Part shown: one piece after another, positions 8,881-17,056 of the stretch | Numbering within the stretch: the stretch's first letter is position 1 | Layout: each line of letters starts with the position of its first letter | From: Levilactobacillus cerevisiae | GTDB lineage: Bacteria > Bacillota > Bacilli > Lactobacillales > Lactobacillaceae | NCBI RefSeq assembly: GCF_003946245.1 | Contig: NZ_RHNN01000002.1 | Coordinates: 1 to 64,000, forward strand | Direction of reading: 5' to 3' | DNA: 64,000 bases | Made by a program: the position numbers and the translations under genes | The notes under the pieces: model-generated | Told to the model about the DNA's origin: nothing | Database searches by the model: none | What the model saw: the letters and a program-made list of their open reading frames with translations, nothing else

Positions 8881-9972
8881 GTGAGTTTATGGCATCGCTT
8901 CATTGAAAACGTCCAGCTTCGGCGCTTTACGGTGCTGGCGCTGATTATCTTTGTCCTGTGGCTGATCAGGGCGGAAATGAACATGATTCTGTTGACGTTC
9001 ATTTTCACATTTTTAGTGCTGCAACTGGTCAAGGCGGTCCGCAAGGTGGTTAAATTACCACCGGCGTTGATTGTCTCGCTAACGTACATTATCGTGATTG
9101 GCGCGCTGTATTGGGCGGTCACGACCTACTTGCCGCAGATTTTAAACTCGTCGATCAGTGGGATTGAGCACCTGTTTAAGTTTTATCAGAATCCGAAAAA
9201 TGATAGCAACGAGATAATCAGTTACGTGGCGAATTACATCAAGACGTCGGACATCGTGAACCAGCTTCAGAGTGGGGCTAAGCTAGTCTTGACCTACGTT
9301 TCCACGATTGGTTCGTTCGGGGTCACGCTGTTCATGTCGATGATTTTGAGTTTCTTCTTCACGATTGAAGACAAGCAGATGGGCGAATTTTCCAAACGCT
9401 TCCTGACCAGTACGTACGGTTGGTTCTTTGAGGATATTAAATTCTTCGCCACCAAATTCGTTAACACGTTCGGGGTCGTTTTGGAAGCCCAATTCTTCAT
9501 CGCCCTGTGCAACACCGTGATTACCACGATTGTGCTGGCTATCATGGGGATGCCGCAGTTGCCGACGCTGGCGATTATGATCTTCATTTTGAGCCTGATT
9601 CCAGTGGCCGGGGTCATCGTCTCCGTGGTGCCACTGACCATCTTGGGCTACTCCGTGGGCGGTTTCCGCTACGTGGTCTACATCCTGGTGATGATCGTCG
9701 TGGTCCACGCACTCGAGGCCTACGTCTTGAATCCGAAATTCATGTCGAGCCGCACGGAATTGCCAATCTTCTACACGTTCGTCGTCTTGTTAGCGGGCGA
9801 GCAACTGTTTGGCGTTTGGGGCCTGATTGTCGGGGTGCCAATCTTCACGTTCTTCCTGGATATCTTGGGTGTCCGGCCGGTTCACGGCTTGCATCAGCCA
9901 CCACACGTAGACGTGCAAAAATTACGGGAAATTCGACGCAATTACGGGTCAAATAACGATAAAGATGAGTAA
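8881..9972 (+). CDS. AI-2E family transporter (PerM/TqsA type)
   Basis: Integral membrane protein of the AI-2E/UPF0118 (DUF20) family, 363 residues from the GTG start. That start is preferred because GGGGGAG lies 8 nt before it, whereas the in-frame ATG at 8860 puts that ribosome-binding site inside the gene. About eight membrane segments are visible: two pairs at the N terminus, a soluble loop (about 95-150), then the conserved C-terminal block with LIPVAGVIVSVVPL, ALEAYVLNPKFMSSRTELP and GVWGLIVGVPIF. Members export small molecules or ions; the substrate cannot be told from sequence. Monocistronic, with a terminator at 9977. Confidence 0.88.
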   Translation: MSLWHRFIENVQLRRFTVLALIIFVLWLIRAEMNMILLTFIFTFLVLQLVKAVRKVVKLPPALIVSLTYIIVIGALYWAVTTYLPQILNSSISGIEHLFKFYQNPKNDSNEIISYVANYIKTSDIVNQLQSGAKLVLTYVSTIGSFGVTLFMSMILSFFFTIEDKQMGEFSKRFLTSTYGWFFEDIKFFATKFVNTFGVVLEAQFFIALCNTVITTIVLAIMGMPQLPTLAIMIFILSLIPVAGVIVSVVPLTILGYSVGGFRYVVYILVMIVVVHALEAYVLNPKFMSSRTELPIFYTFVVLLAGEQLFGVWGLIVGVPIFTFFLDILGVRPVHGLHQPPHVDVQKLREIRRNYGSNNDKDE

Positions 9973-9976
9973 AATG

Positions 9977-10011
9977 AGTGGCGCAGCCGATGAGGCGAGT
10001 GCCACTTTTTG
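9977..10011 (+). terminator. terminator of the AI-2E-family gene
   Basis: AGTGGC (9977-9982) pairs with GCCACT (10001-10006), followed by TTTTTG. Confidence 0.75.
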
Positions 10012-10145
10012 TTAGGTGCCGCTTGCTCTAAGAGTTCTCACAGAAGAAAACGGTTACATGTAAAGAAGCACACAATTTAGCTGAAATTCGCGGCTAGATG
10101 GTGTAAAATGACAAAGTATTCTACGACAGAAAGAGGTTATAAGTG

Positions 10146-10838
10146 ATGGCAAAATTAGTATTGATTCGCCACGGCCAAAGTGAATGGAACTTGGCCAACA
10201 AGTTCACTGGTTGGGTTGACGTTGATTTAAGCGATAAGGGTGTTGAAGAAGCCAAGGCTGCTGGTCAAAAGATCAAGGAATCTGGCATGAAATTCGACTA
10301 CGCCTACACGTCAGTTCTGAAGCGGGCAATCAAGACGTTACACTACGTTTTGGAAGAATCAGACCAACTTTGGATTCCAGAAACCAAGACTTGGCGTTTG
10401 AACGAGCGTCATTACGGTGCATTGCAAGGCTTGAACAAGAAGGAAACCGCTGAAAAGTACGGTGACGACCAAGTGCACATCTGGCGTCGTTCTTACGATG
10501 TCTTGCCACCACTTTTGGCCGCAGACGCTGAAGGCTCAGCTGTTAAGGACCCACGTTACGCTAACTTGGACCCGAACATCGTGCCTGGTGGCGAAAACTT
10601 AAAGGTTACCCTGGAACGCGTTATGCCATTTTGGGAAGACGAAATTGCCCCAAAGCTGCTTGATGGCAAGAACGTCATCATCGCCGCTCACGGTAACTCA
10701 TTACGTGCCTTAAGCAAATATATCGAACGGATCTCTGATGACGATATCATGGATCTTGAAATGGCAACCGGCGAACCAGTTGTCTACGACTTCGATGACA
10801 AGTTAAACATGACTAGCAAGACGAAGATGGGTAAGTAA
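10146..10838 (+). CDS. gpmA: 2,3-bisphosphoglycerate-dependent phosphoglycerate mutase
   Basis: 230 residues. It interconverts 3- and 2-phosphoglycerate in lower glycolysis (cytosol). [10 protein letters not shown] at residues 6-15 contains the phospho-accepting His9, FTGW follows, the ERHYGALQG block carries the catalytic Glu, and the second histidine is in AAHGNSLR near residue 180. Length and motifs are complete. AAAGAGG precedes it; ATG 10146 is preferred over GTG 10143 by spacing and by the family N terminus ([10 protein letters not shown]). Codon use is that of a well-expressed gene. Monocistronic with its own terminator. Confidence 0.96.
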   Translation: MAKLVLIRHGQSEWNLANKFTGWVDVDLSDKGVEEAKAAGQKIKESGMKFDYAYTSVLKRAIKTLHYVLEESDQLWIPETKTWRLNERHYGALQGLNKKETAEKYGDDQVHIWRRSYDVLPPLLAADAEGSAVKDPRYANLDPNIVPGGENLKVTLERVMPFWEDEIAPKLLDGKNVIIAAHGNSLRALSKYIERISDDDIMDLEMATGEPVVYDFDDKLNMTSKTKMGK

Positions 10839-10854
10839 TTCCCTGATTCGTTGA

Positions 10855-10883
10855 AGCCGCCTTGAATGTAGAGGCGGCTTTTT
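10855..10883 (+). terminator. terminator of gpmA
   Basis: AGCCGCCT (10855-10862) pairs with AGGCGGCT (10872-10879), followed by TTTTT. Confidence 0.9.
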
Positions 10884-10941
10884 CATGGCCTGAAAGTGGC
10901 TGGCAGCGTGAATAGTTAGTGCTGCTGTGGAGGTACGTGAG

Positions 10942-11412
10942 GTGCAGATACGTAGATATCAGGCGACTGATTTAGCCGATGTGATTCAACTGTTTCGGGC
11001 CACCATCAGTGAAGTTAATCAGCAAGACTATTCACCGGCACAGCTTGCTGCGTGGCTAGGGCCAGACACACCGGCCGTTCGCAACTGGTGGCAGAAGACG
11101 CTGTTGGCACACCAAACTTATGTGGCACTAGTTGCTGATGAATTAGTTGGTTTTGCTGATATGACAGGTGATGGCTATTTAGACCACTTATTTGTCAGCG
11201 CGGACCACCAACGTGCGGGCATTGCGACGGCGCTGTTAACGACGCTTGAACAGACCGTTCCGGAACCCTATACGACGGACGCGTCGCTCACCGCGCAGCC
11301 ATTTTTCAAGGCACGAGGTTACCGAAGGGTGAAGCGCAACCTGGTCGTTCGGGATGGCGTGGGCTTAATTAACGAGACAATGACAAAAATAGACAAAGAG
11401 AAAAGAGATTGA
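10942..11412 (+). CDS. GNAT-family N-acetyltransferase
   Basis: 156 residues. The GNAT fold is recognised by IRRYQATDLADVIQLFRATI at the N terminus, the beta strand VALVADELVGFADM, and the acetyl-CoA-binding motif LFVSADHQRAGIATALL (R-A-G-I-A, about residues 91-107). The C-terminal FFKARGYRRVKRN is also typical. It resembles YafP-like acetyltransferases; the acceptor substrate is unknown. The GTG at 10942 is preferred because GGAGG ends 8 nt upstream; the earlier in-frame GTG at 10927 overlaps that site. Its stop overlaps the next gene by 4 nt, so the two are translationally coupled. Confidence 0.85.
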   Translation: MQIRRYQATDLADVIQLFRATISEVNQQDYSPAQLAAWLGPDTPAVRNWWQKTLLAHQTYVALVADELVGFADMTGDGYLDHLFVSADHQRAGIATALLTTLEQTVPEPYTTDASLTAQPFFKARGYRRVKRNLVVRDGVGLINETMTKIDKEKRD

Positions 11413-11666
11413 ATTTGGCAGAAAAAGAAGTCACCCAGATTGAAATGATGAAGATTATCGCGCTGTTTCGTAAGGAAGGTTTCAAGGGAGAGTATGAGAC
11501 TTTCCAACGCGTGAGTGGCACCGACCGGGAGTTCTTCGTGGTCATGAGTAATGAGCAAGGCATCAAGGCGTTGTTCAAGGCGAGCTTGATGTTGAACGCC
11601 GTTGAGTTCCAGTACGTGTTGGATGACAAGCATACGTTTGTGACGGAAAATGCGGACGCCAGCTAG
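11409..11666 (+). CDS. hypothetical small protein coupled to the GNAT gene
   Basis: 85 residues, TTG start overlapping the GNAT stop codon (ATTGA). A soluble, mixed alpha/beta-looking protein (EMMKIIALFRKEGFKGEYETFQ...EFFVVMSNEQGIKALFKASL), without signal peptide or membrane segment. I do not recognise the family. The next reading frame (DUF3781 pseudogene, 11650) starts inside its 3' end, which suggests a three-gene operon. A second TTG at 11415 is possible as the start. Confidence 0.6.
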   Translation: MNLAEKEVTQIEMMKIIALFRKEGFKGEYETFQRVSGTDREFFVVMSNEQGIKALFKASLMLNAVEFQYVLDDKHTFVTENADAS

Positions 11667-11922
11667 TCAGGCACTACGGAAGACAATCAGTGAGAATATC
11701 TGCGATACCGAGCTGGTGTATGAACGGGTGAACAAGAAGCTCTCAGTTGACTGGTCCCACAGCGAGACTGAGACGTAGGTACAGGCCATCTTGTGTGATC
11801 CGGACTCTTTGGTTGAGCGGCGTGGTAAGAATTATTACGTGGCTAATCAGAGGCGTAGGGGACGACTGACCATCAACGCCCAGAATTACCGGTTGATTAC
11901 GGTCAATCGGCTATCAGAATAA
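11650..11922 (+). pseudogene. DUF3781 family gene interrupted by an in-frame TAG
   Basis: Starting at ATG 11650 (overlapping the previous gene), the frame reads MRTPASQALRKTISENICD, then TELVYERVNKKLSVDW, hits TAG at 11776-11778 (codon 43), and continues VQAILCDPDSLVERRGKNYYV ... LTINAQNYRLITVNRLSE to TAA at 11920-11922. The pattern (ELVYERxNKKL, ERRGKNYYV, Y-R-LITV) is that of DUF3781 proteins, which are about 90 residues long. The stop falls where the family, as I recall it, has an aromatic residue. Apart from the single nonsense codon the gene is intact, so the loss looks recent. A related 3' fragment lies at 16385-16440. Confidence 0.75.
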
Positions 11923-11931
11923 TGAGCTAAC

Positions 11932-11975
11932 AAATACGGCTAGATTTCCTGTTGGGGGAATCTAGCCGTATTTGT
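11932..11975. terminator. strong bidirectional terminator
   Basis: Perfect 15-bp stem AAATACGGCTAGATT (11932-11946) / AATCTAGCCGTATTT (11959-11973). Closely related hairpins follow the remnant at 16449-16492 and stand at 18877-18911. Confidence 0.85.
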
Positions 11976-12108
11976 GATAGGCAAGCTAATGCCATGCGAA
12001 GTGAAAAGTAATCTGTCTTTCTCCCAAGGACCGTGGTACAATACCTGTATCTTGGGGATTTGCAGGCGATACCCATGACTAACATTGCCGGTGATGGAAA
12101 GGTTCTTT

Positions 12109-12774
12109 ATGCGCATAAATGTTTTGCAACATACACCAAATGAAGGTCCCGGGAGCATTGCGACTTGGGCCGAATTGCACGGTCATGCGCTGTTTACGTA
12201 TCATCCCTATCAGTTCGGCCAACTGCCCACAGCAACGGACACGGACATGCTGATTATTTTGGGTGGGCCAATGAGTCCTAACGATGACTTGCCGTGGATT
12301 AAAGCCGAACGGGTGCTCATTCAAGACCTGTTGGCGCGCGATGTTCCCATATTTGGCGCGTGCTACGGTGCGCAGCAAATTACGAAAGTACTGGGTTATC
12401 CGGTCAGCAAAGCGCCGGCCAAGGAAGTCGGTTGGGCGCCGGTACAGCGGCAATCGTCAGTGATTCCGAATCTACCAGACACTCTAAATGTGTTACATTG
12501 GCACGAAGAGATGTTTCAGATTCCGACCGAGGCGACGTGGCTATTTGCGAGTGCGGCAGTTCGTAACCAGGGATTTGTGTTGAATCACCGGGTTGTGGGG
12601 CTCCAATTTCACGTTGAACCCCGCCAGAACAATGTGCGTGAGATGGTCGTCAATGACTTTCCCTATATCGCGGGATCGGTGCTGAATCAGACCGCCGAAG
12701 ATATTTTACGGGTAACGGTGCCCGAAGAAAATGAACGGGCATTGTTTGCCATTTTAGATTATATTACTGAATGA
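12109..12774 (+). CDS. class I glutamine amidotransferase (GuaA-like domain protein)
   Basis: 221 residues from ATG 12109, chosen because GGAAAGG lies 6 nt upstream; the upstream in-frame ATG at 12085 lacks one. A stand-alone GATase1 domain with the full triad: nucleophile Cys85 in FGACYGAQQ, His168 and Glu170 in LQFHVEP. ILGGPMSPND is the oxyanion-side motif. Such proteins hydrolyse glutamine, or gamma-glutamyl compounds in the gamma-Glu-X hydrolase branch. No synthetase partner is adjacent, so the acceptor is unknown. Monocistronic, followed by a long hairpin. Confidence 0.88.
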   Translation: MRINVLQHTPNEGPGSIATWAELHGHALFTYHPYQFGQLPTATDTDMLIILGGPMSPNDDLPWIKAERVLIQDLLARDVPIFGACYGAQQITKVLGYPVSKAPAKEVGWAPVQRQSSVIPNLPDTLNVLHWHEEMFQIPTEATWLFASAAVRNQGFVLNHRVVGLQFHVEPRQNNVREMVVNDFPYIAGSVLNQTAEDILRVTVPEENERALFAILDYITE

Positions 12775-12788
12775 TGATGTTACCGAAT

Positions 12789-12840
12789 AACTAAGAGACT
12801 GGGTCATTGAGGAAATCCTCATAGGTCCAGTCTCTTAGTT
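12789..12840. terminator. long hairpin after the amidotransferase gene
   Basis: AACTAAGAGACTGG (12789-12802) pairs perfectly with CCAGTCTCTTAGTT (12827-12840), and TGAGGA/TCCTCA pairs inside. There is no U run, so it may be a processing or weak termination hairpin. Confidence 0.6.
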
Positions 12841-12842
12841 GT

Positions 12843-12905
12843 CTGATCAACGCCGAGACCGGCTGGCTTTTTTGGCGGAAAATACCGACGCCGGCTAGTC
12901 AGCCA
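12843..12905 (+). pseudogene. chimeric gene scrap (TetR-like plus DUF3781-locus end)
   Basis: Bases 12845-12871 resemble a segment of the TetR gene near 15004-15032 (TCAACGCCGA...GGCTTTTTTG). Bases 12872-12905 resemble the junction at 11640-11680 (GCGGAAAATnCnGACGCC, CTAGTCAG). This is decayed, non-coding debris that records old local recombination. Confidence 0.45.
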
Positions 12906-13028
12906 CTAATACTAGACCCGAACATCTTCAGAAAGAACGGCCAGTCCTTGAGGGTGCAATGCAGATTGGTGAAGTCCTTTCGTGATTAAGGGTGAGTACC
13001 CAATAACCGACTGTTTGCAGATGAAAAA

Positions 13029-14423
13029 TCAATCTAACGGCACCGTTGCCGAGGGACGTTTGGGCGTTAGGAAGGCAACGACCAGTAACCCGACTGACAC
13101 CACCGCCATTCCCAGGTAGGCCACGTTGACCCCCCGCATCAGAGCAGAACTGGCGGCCAACTGACTCGTATTTTTAGCGACGAAATTCATGACGCCAACA
13201 AAGATTGCGGAACCAATGGCGCCACCAATAGTTCGGAGTGCATTGATTAGTGCAGTGCCATGGGCCATTTGTGTTGGCGTAAAGCTGGCCATTCCCCAGG
13301 TCACCAAGGGCATCATCAGGCAGCCAATAGAGACGCTTCGAAGCACGTTCCAGGCCGCAAAAGTAATCAGTGAGCTGTGAACACCAAGTGGGACCATGCC
13401 CAGGTTACTGAGAACCAGGCTGATTCCTCCCACAATAAATAGCCGTCGCATCCCGAAGCGGTCATAGATTCGGCCGACAAAGGGACTAATGATGGCCATC
13501 GCTAGGGAACCTGGTAGTGTGACTAGTCCGGATACCGTAGCGGAAGCACCTTGTACGGTTTGGACCATTAACGGTAGGATAATTGAAGACCCCATCATTG
13601 CAAAGTAGAGTAAGACACTACCGATGACGGCGAGACTAAAATTACGGTCTTTGAAGGTCGTTAAATCAAGAAAAGGATCGGTTTGTTTAAGCTGTCTTCG
13701 TGTAAAAAGCACACCAGCTAGTAGCCCCAGAACAATGGGTAACAGGACAGTGACGGAGACAAACTTCGCTGTGCCGACGTTGCCAATGCCAATGGTGAGG
13801 CCGGCAAAGGCGATGGCACTGATCACAAATGAGCTGACATCAAATTTCTGCTTACGCACGTCCAAGACATTTTTAAAGACGATCAGCGCCATGATTAACG
13901 CAACCGTTAACAGACCAATAATTAAGTAGAAAATAGATTGCCAACCCCAGGTGTCGACGAGGATTCCGGCCAGGGTTGGTGCCAGGACGGGAGCCGCGCC
14001 GATGGACAGCCCATACCAGCCCATAATTGAACCGCGCTTTTCTGGCGGGTAAATGGCCAGTAGAATGACTTGCGCCATTGCGCTCAAGAGACCGTTACCG
14101 AGTGCTTGCATGACCCGGCCAATCATCATAATGGTAAAATTAGGCGCAATCACCGAGATGACCATCCCCGCAATCAACAGGGAAATCCCGGAAATGAAGA
14201 GTGGTTTCGTTGGGAACCGGGTAATTAAGAATGCGGTTAATGGCATCACAATCCCCATCGCGAGGGAAAAACCACTAGTCAGCCATTGGCCCGTGGTGAC
14301 TGAAACGTGAAATTGATTGATCATCACGGGCAGGGCTGTGCTTAAAGCAGTGGCTAAGGCCGACCCCGAGACGACAGTAACCATGATATCTAGAAAAATT
14401 AACGTGCGTTGACGATTTGTCAT
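13029..14423 (-). CDS. MFS drug:H+ antiporter, DHA2 (EmrB/QacA) type
   Basis: 464 residues with about 14 membrane helices, the DHA2 hallmark. Visible motifs are GSALATALSTALPVM in TM1, WLTSGFSLAMGIVMPLTAFL, the G-R-x(3)-G block GRVMQALGNGLL, and motif C GAAPVLAPTLAGIL. It likely expels toxic organic compounds. The ATG at 14423 is preferred over 14486 because GAAGGAG lies 7-8 nt before it. It is divergent from the TetR gene at 14592, and a palindrome in the 168-bp gap is a likely repressor site. The pair is a standard inducible efflux unit; the inducer is unknown. Confidence 0.9.
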   Translation of the reverse strand: MTNRQRTLIFLDIMVTVVSGSALATALSTALPVMINQFHVSVTTGQWLTSGFSLAMGIVMPLTAFLITRFPTKPLFISGISLLIAGMVISVIAPNFTIMMIGRVMQALGNGLLSAMAQVILLAIYPPEKRGSIMGWYGLSIGAAPVLAPTLAGILVDTWGWQSIFYLIIGLLTVALIMALIVFKNVLDVRKQKFDVSSFVISAIAFAGLTIGIGNVGTAKFVSVTVLLPIVLGLLAGVLFTRRQLKQTDPFLDLTTFKDRNFSLAVIGSVLLYFAMMGSSIILPLMVQTVQGASATVSGLVTLPGSLAMAIISPFVGRIYDRFGMRRLFIVGGISLVLSNLGMVPLGVHSSLITFAAWNVLRSVSIGCLMMPLVTWGMASFTPTQMAHGTALINALRTIGGAIGSAIFVGVMNFVAKNTSQLAASSALMRGVNVAYLGMAVVSVGLLVVAFLTPKRPSATVPLD

Positions 14424-14487
14424 TAAAAGACTCCTTCTCTCAATAGGCTCGGAGTGGTAGTATACGCTGGTGACGGGGAAAAACAAT

Positions 14488-14510
14488 CAACAATCTGTCG
14501 ACAGGTGTTG
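14488..14510. promoter_or_regulatory. candidate TetR operator
   Basis: A 23-bp interrupted palindrome: CAACA and TGTTG flank the perfect 10-bp core CTGTCGACAG (14495-14504). It lies between divergent MFS and TetR genes, the classic place for such a site. Confidence 0.6.
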
Positions 14511-14591
14511 GGATAATGACAGCCGTGACTCGCGATTGAGGAGCCGGTCAAAGCGACAATAGCATTCCTGAAATCAGAAAGGAGCGGTTCC

Positions 14592-15131
14592 ATGAATACG
14601 GCACACAACCAACGCGCCCAAGAGACTGAAGCGCACATTAAATCCGTGTTTCTATCAATGCTAGCACAACGAACGGTGCAGCAATCAATGAACGTCAAGC
14701 AGCTATGTGTGCATGCGCACATTAATCGCAGTACTTTTTACGTTCATTACAAGGATATTTATGATTTAGCTGAAAAAATTCAATTAGACCAGCAGGCCCA
14801 GGTGATTCAATTACTAGATCACTCGCTTGCCGTAGCACCGGACAACTTAGCTTTCGTCATGACGCGCTTATTTGAGTTTGTGTATAAAAATCGTTATTTC
14901 TACCAAGTGTACTTGCAACGCCACTCAGGTATTCTCCTGTTCGATTCTACAGAGTTTCAAAAGTTTATGACAAAAATAGCCGTGCCACTGCCCCACAATC
15001 CTGTTCAACGCCGATACCGGATGGCTTTTTTGACGGCCGGGGTGGGAGCAATGATGCGACAATGGTTAAAAGATGATTGCCAAGAAACACCGGTTGAAAT
15101 GGCACAGTTAGTGGATTTGGCGTACCGGTAA
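14592..15131 (+). CDS. TetR/AcrR-family transcriptional regulator
   Basis: 179 residues. N-terminal helix-turn-helix (AHINRSTFYVHYKDIYDLAEKI, about residues 38-60) and a C-terminal ligand domain ending in a TetR_C-like segment (FLTAGVGAMMRQWLKDD). AAAGGAG precedes the ATG. It is divergent from the MFS exporter and so probably represses it. Part of its 3' region has a decayed copy at 12845-12871. Confidence 0.88.
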   Translation: MNTAHNQRAQETEAHIKSVFLSMLAQRTVQQSMNVKQLCVHAHINRSTFYVHYKDIYDLAEKIQLDQQAQVIQLLDHSLAVAPDNLAFVMTRLFEFVYKNRYFYQVYLQRHSGILLFDSTEFQKFMTKIAVPLPHNPVQRRYRMAFLTAGVGAMMRQWLKDDCQETPVEMAQLVDLAYR

Positions 15132-15319
15132 AGGTAGAAGTTGCGTAAGTATCAAGAGGTTAATCAAGAGACGTTGACCCCACTTTGGGAGGGCAGCGTA
15201 TTTTTTTTGCATGCTGTGGTGAAAACTCGCCTTTTAATATGAGACGTTTGCCTCAGCTTGCATACCAACGTCTGCGCATCTTCATCCCCCAAAGCGGCTA
15301 GACCTGAGACTGAGGCATA

Positions 15320-15357
15320 CCCCTAAAGTTAAAGTGAAAATCACTTAACTTTAGGGG
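15320..15357. terminator. long hairpin followed by GGCTCTC
   Basis: A 17-18-bp stem (CCCCTAAAGTTAA...TTAACTTTAGGGG, loop about 4 nt). The right arm runs straight into GGCTCTCTTATGCG (15354-15367), which resembles the GGCTCT ends of ISL3-family elements. A 19-codon ORF at 15365-15424 follows. It may be a terminator, or the scar of a lost insertion sequence. Confidence 0.45.
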
Positions 15358-15505
15358 CTCTCTTATGCGTAAAATTTCAAAGCAAATAGAATACCTTCGC
15401 AATTTAACTGAATATGCGCGATAATTAACATGTATCTAATGCCGATTCAATTCCGGGATGAATTTGTCGTCACTAGCAATTCCACGTTAAAGAGGAGGGG
15501 CACCA

Positions 15506-16339
15506 ATGAAAATAAAGACCACACTATGCCTAATTATCGCCGCCTTCACGGTAGGCGCGGCCGGTCTGGGAACCCAGGCCCAAGCCAAGTCAGCTGCCGT
15601 TAAGATTGGTAAGATTATGGTATCACGCGAATACCTGCATACGAATACGTTCTACCGTGCGAAAAAGGCCGTGACAATCAAGGTAACCGCGAACCACACG
15701 GACGGTACTTATGCGACGAAGACCGTCAAGATTCCCAAGAACACGGTTGTTTCGGGGCGAAAGGTCAACCTGAACAGTAAGGACCAAACGTTGTGGATCA
15801 ATCTGCGTGACGAGTTAAGCTACCACGTCTTGAAGACGGCGTTTACGCAGCGCCCTAGTTACGTTCCTAGTGTGCAGAACCTTGCAGTCAGTCCGCAAGC
15901 CTTCAAGAAAGTTAAACGGCCGGTATCCTTGCCAACTTGGAGCTACGGGGACTTTTATCTTGGCGGTAAAGCCGCAATTTTTAAAAACACGACCACTCAG
16001 AAAATTCAATTTACTTCAGATGGCTACCTAGAAATCCACAAGTACGTGGCCGCAACTGGTACCACCACGCCTAAGCCAACACAATCGGCTAAAATCAAGC
16101 GCGTCCAGGTAAACGGGTCAATTCGCTACTACTATTTCAATAAAAAGATCAAAGGATTGACGTTGAAACCCGTGACGCAGCACGGCCAGAAGCAGTATCG
16201 GCTGACTGTCAAAAATTTACATCAACCACAACACAAGGCTGGTTTCTCAGACGACGACATACCGGGAACCTACTACAGTCTGTACAAGTTAGGCGGTAAA
16301 ACCACCTTCACGCCAATTGCTGAGGATACAATCTACTAA
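15506..16339 (+). CDS. secreted protein, DNYLQYY paralogue family, divergent member
   Basis: 277 residues with a signal peptide (1-27, AQA-KS). The layout matches the proteins at 20222-21064 and 27763-28590: an N-terminal beta-rich part, a middle Y-L-x-(I/Y) segment (TSDGYLEIHKYV), then S-x-K-(I/V)-x-(K/R)-V-x-V-x-G with a terminal Y-R-L-T-V block. Identity is low, so this is the most diverged of the three. AAAGAGGAGGGG precedes the ATG. There is no anchor motif. Function unknown; probably a secreted cell-surface-associated protein. Confidence 0.8.
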   Translation: MKIKTTLCLIIAAFTVGAAGLGTQAQAKSAAVKIGKIMVSREYLHTNTFYRAKKAVTIKVTANHTDGTYATKTVKIPKNTVVSGRKVNLNSKDQTLWINLRDELSYHVLKTAFTQRPSYVPSVQNLAVSPQAFKKVKRPVSLPTWSYGDFYLGGKAAIFKNTTTQKIQFTSDGYLEIHKYVAATGTTTPKPTQSAKIKRVQVNGSIRYYYFNKKIKGLTLKPVTQHGQKQYRLTVKNLHQPQHKAGFSDDDIPGTYYSLYKLGGKTTFTPIAEDTIY

Positions 16340-16384
16340 TACTGATAAGGGCCTAGTAGACTTATCAATTGACGATTAACAACT

Positions 16385-16440
16385 GGCCATCAACGCTGGG
16401 AATCGCCAGTTGATTACGGTCAATCGACTATCAGAATAAT
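16385..16440 (+). pseudogene. 3' fragment of a second DUF3781 gene
   Basis: The frame reads LAINAGNRQLITVNRLSE then TAA, matching the C terminus of the pseudogene at 11650-11922. The following hairpin is also shared. Everything upstream of the fragment is gone, so it is a decayed duplicate of the DUF3781 locus. Confidence 0.65.
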
Positions 16441-16448
16441 GAGCAAGC

Positions 16449-16492
16449 AAATACGACTAGATTTCCTGTGAGGGGAAGCTAGCCGTATTTTT
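16449..16492. terminator. hairpin terminator, duplicate of 11932-11975
   Basis: AAATACGACTAG... pairs with CTAGCCGTATTT, followed by TT. It is homologous to the hairpin after the DUF3781 pseudogene, so gene end and terminator were duplicated together. It may now serve the leftward HxlR gene. Confidence 0.75.
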
Positions 16493-16511
16493 CAGTCGTA
16501 GATTTATCAGA

Positions 16512-16874
16512 TTAGTCGTCACTATCCGCAGCGTTGGTTAGCGCCCGGATATAACTCTCACCCCAAGCGTCCATTAACTGAATAACGGGCACCAAGGAGC
16601 GACCAAGGCTGGTGAGGTGGTAACTGGTCTTGATGGGCACGTAACTGGTGTCGATTTCCTTTTGAATGATGTGATCATTTTCCAGTTGGGCTAACTGCAG
16701 GGACAGCATGCGCCGGGTACAGCCGGATAGCGTTTTTAGCAGTTCCGTGTAGCGCAATTCCTGGTTCATGAGGCGACAGAGGATAATCGATTTCCATTTA
16801 CCATCTAAAATTTTTAACGTCGTATCTAACGGGCAGGCCTCACCGTGTCGCGTTTGCGTGGTTAAAGCATCCAT
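16512..16874 (-). CDS. HxlR-family transcriptional regulator
   Basis: 120 residues. The HxlR winged helix shows CPLDTTLKILDGKWKSIILCRLM (with the family-typical Cys15), the RYTELLKTLSGCTRRMLSLQLAQLE recognition region and the wing SYHLTSLGRSLVPVI. Family members sense reactive electrophiles or redox state, often through that Cys. AGAGGTTG precedes the ATG. It diverges from the MFS gene at 17057, its probable target. Confidence 0.92.
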   Translation of the reverse strand: MDALTTQTRHGEACPLDTTLKILDGKWKSIILCRLMNQELRYTELLKTLSGCTRRMLSLQLAQLENDHIIQKEIDTSYVPIKTSYHLTSLGRSLVPVIQLMDAWGESYIRALTNAADSDD

Positions 16875-16979
16875 TGGTCACCAACCTCTATTCGCTGAAT
16901 TTCGTTAAATTGTAGCATGGTCAGTGCAACCAAGATAAGCCATTGGCGTTGGTTCGTAAGGTTGCTCCGGGTAATTGAT

Positions 16980-16992
16980 GATACCAGGTATC
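16980..16992. promoter_or_regulatory. candidate HxlR operator
   Basis: The 13-bp palindrome GATACCAGGTATC lies in the 182-bp divergent gap between the HxlR and MFS genes. Confidence 0.5.
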
Positions 16993-17056
16993 CTTTAATT
17001 CCCGTATTGCATTTACGCTGGTCGCCACCAATAATGGCCCTATTGGGGGGATCCTG

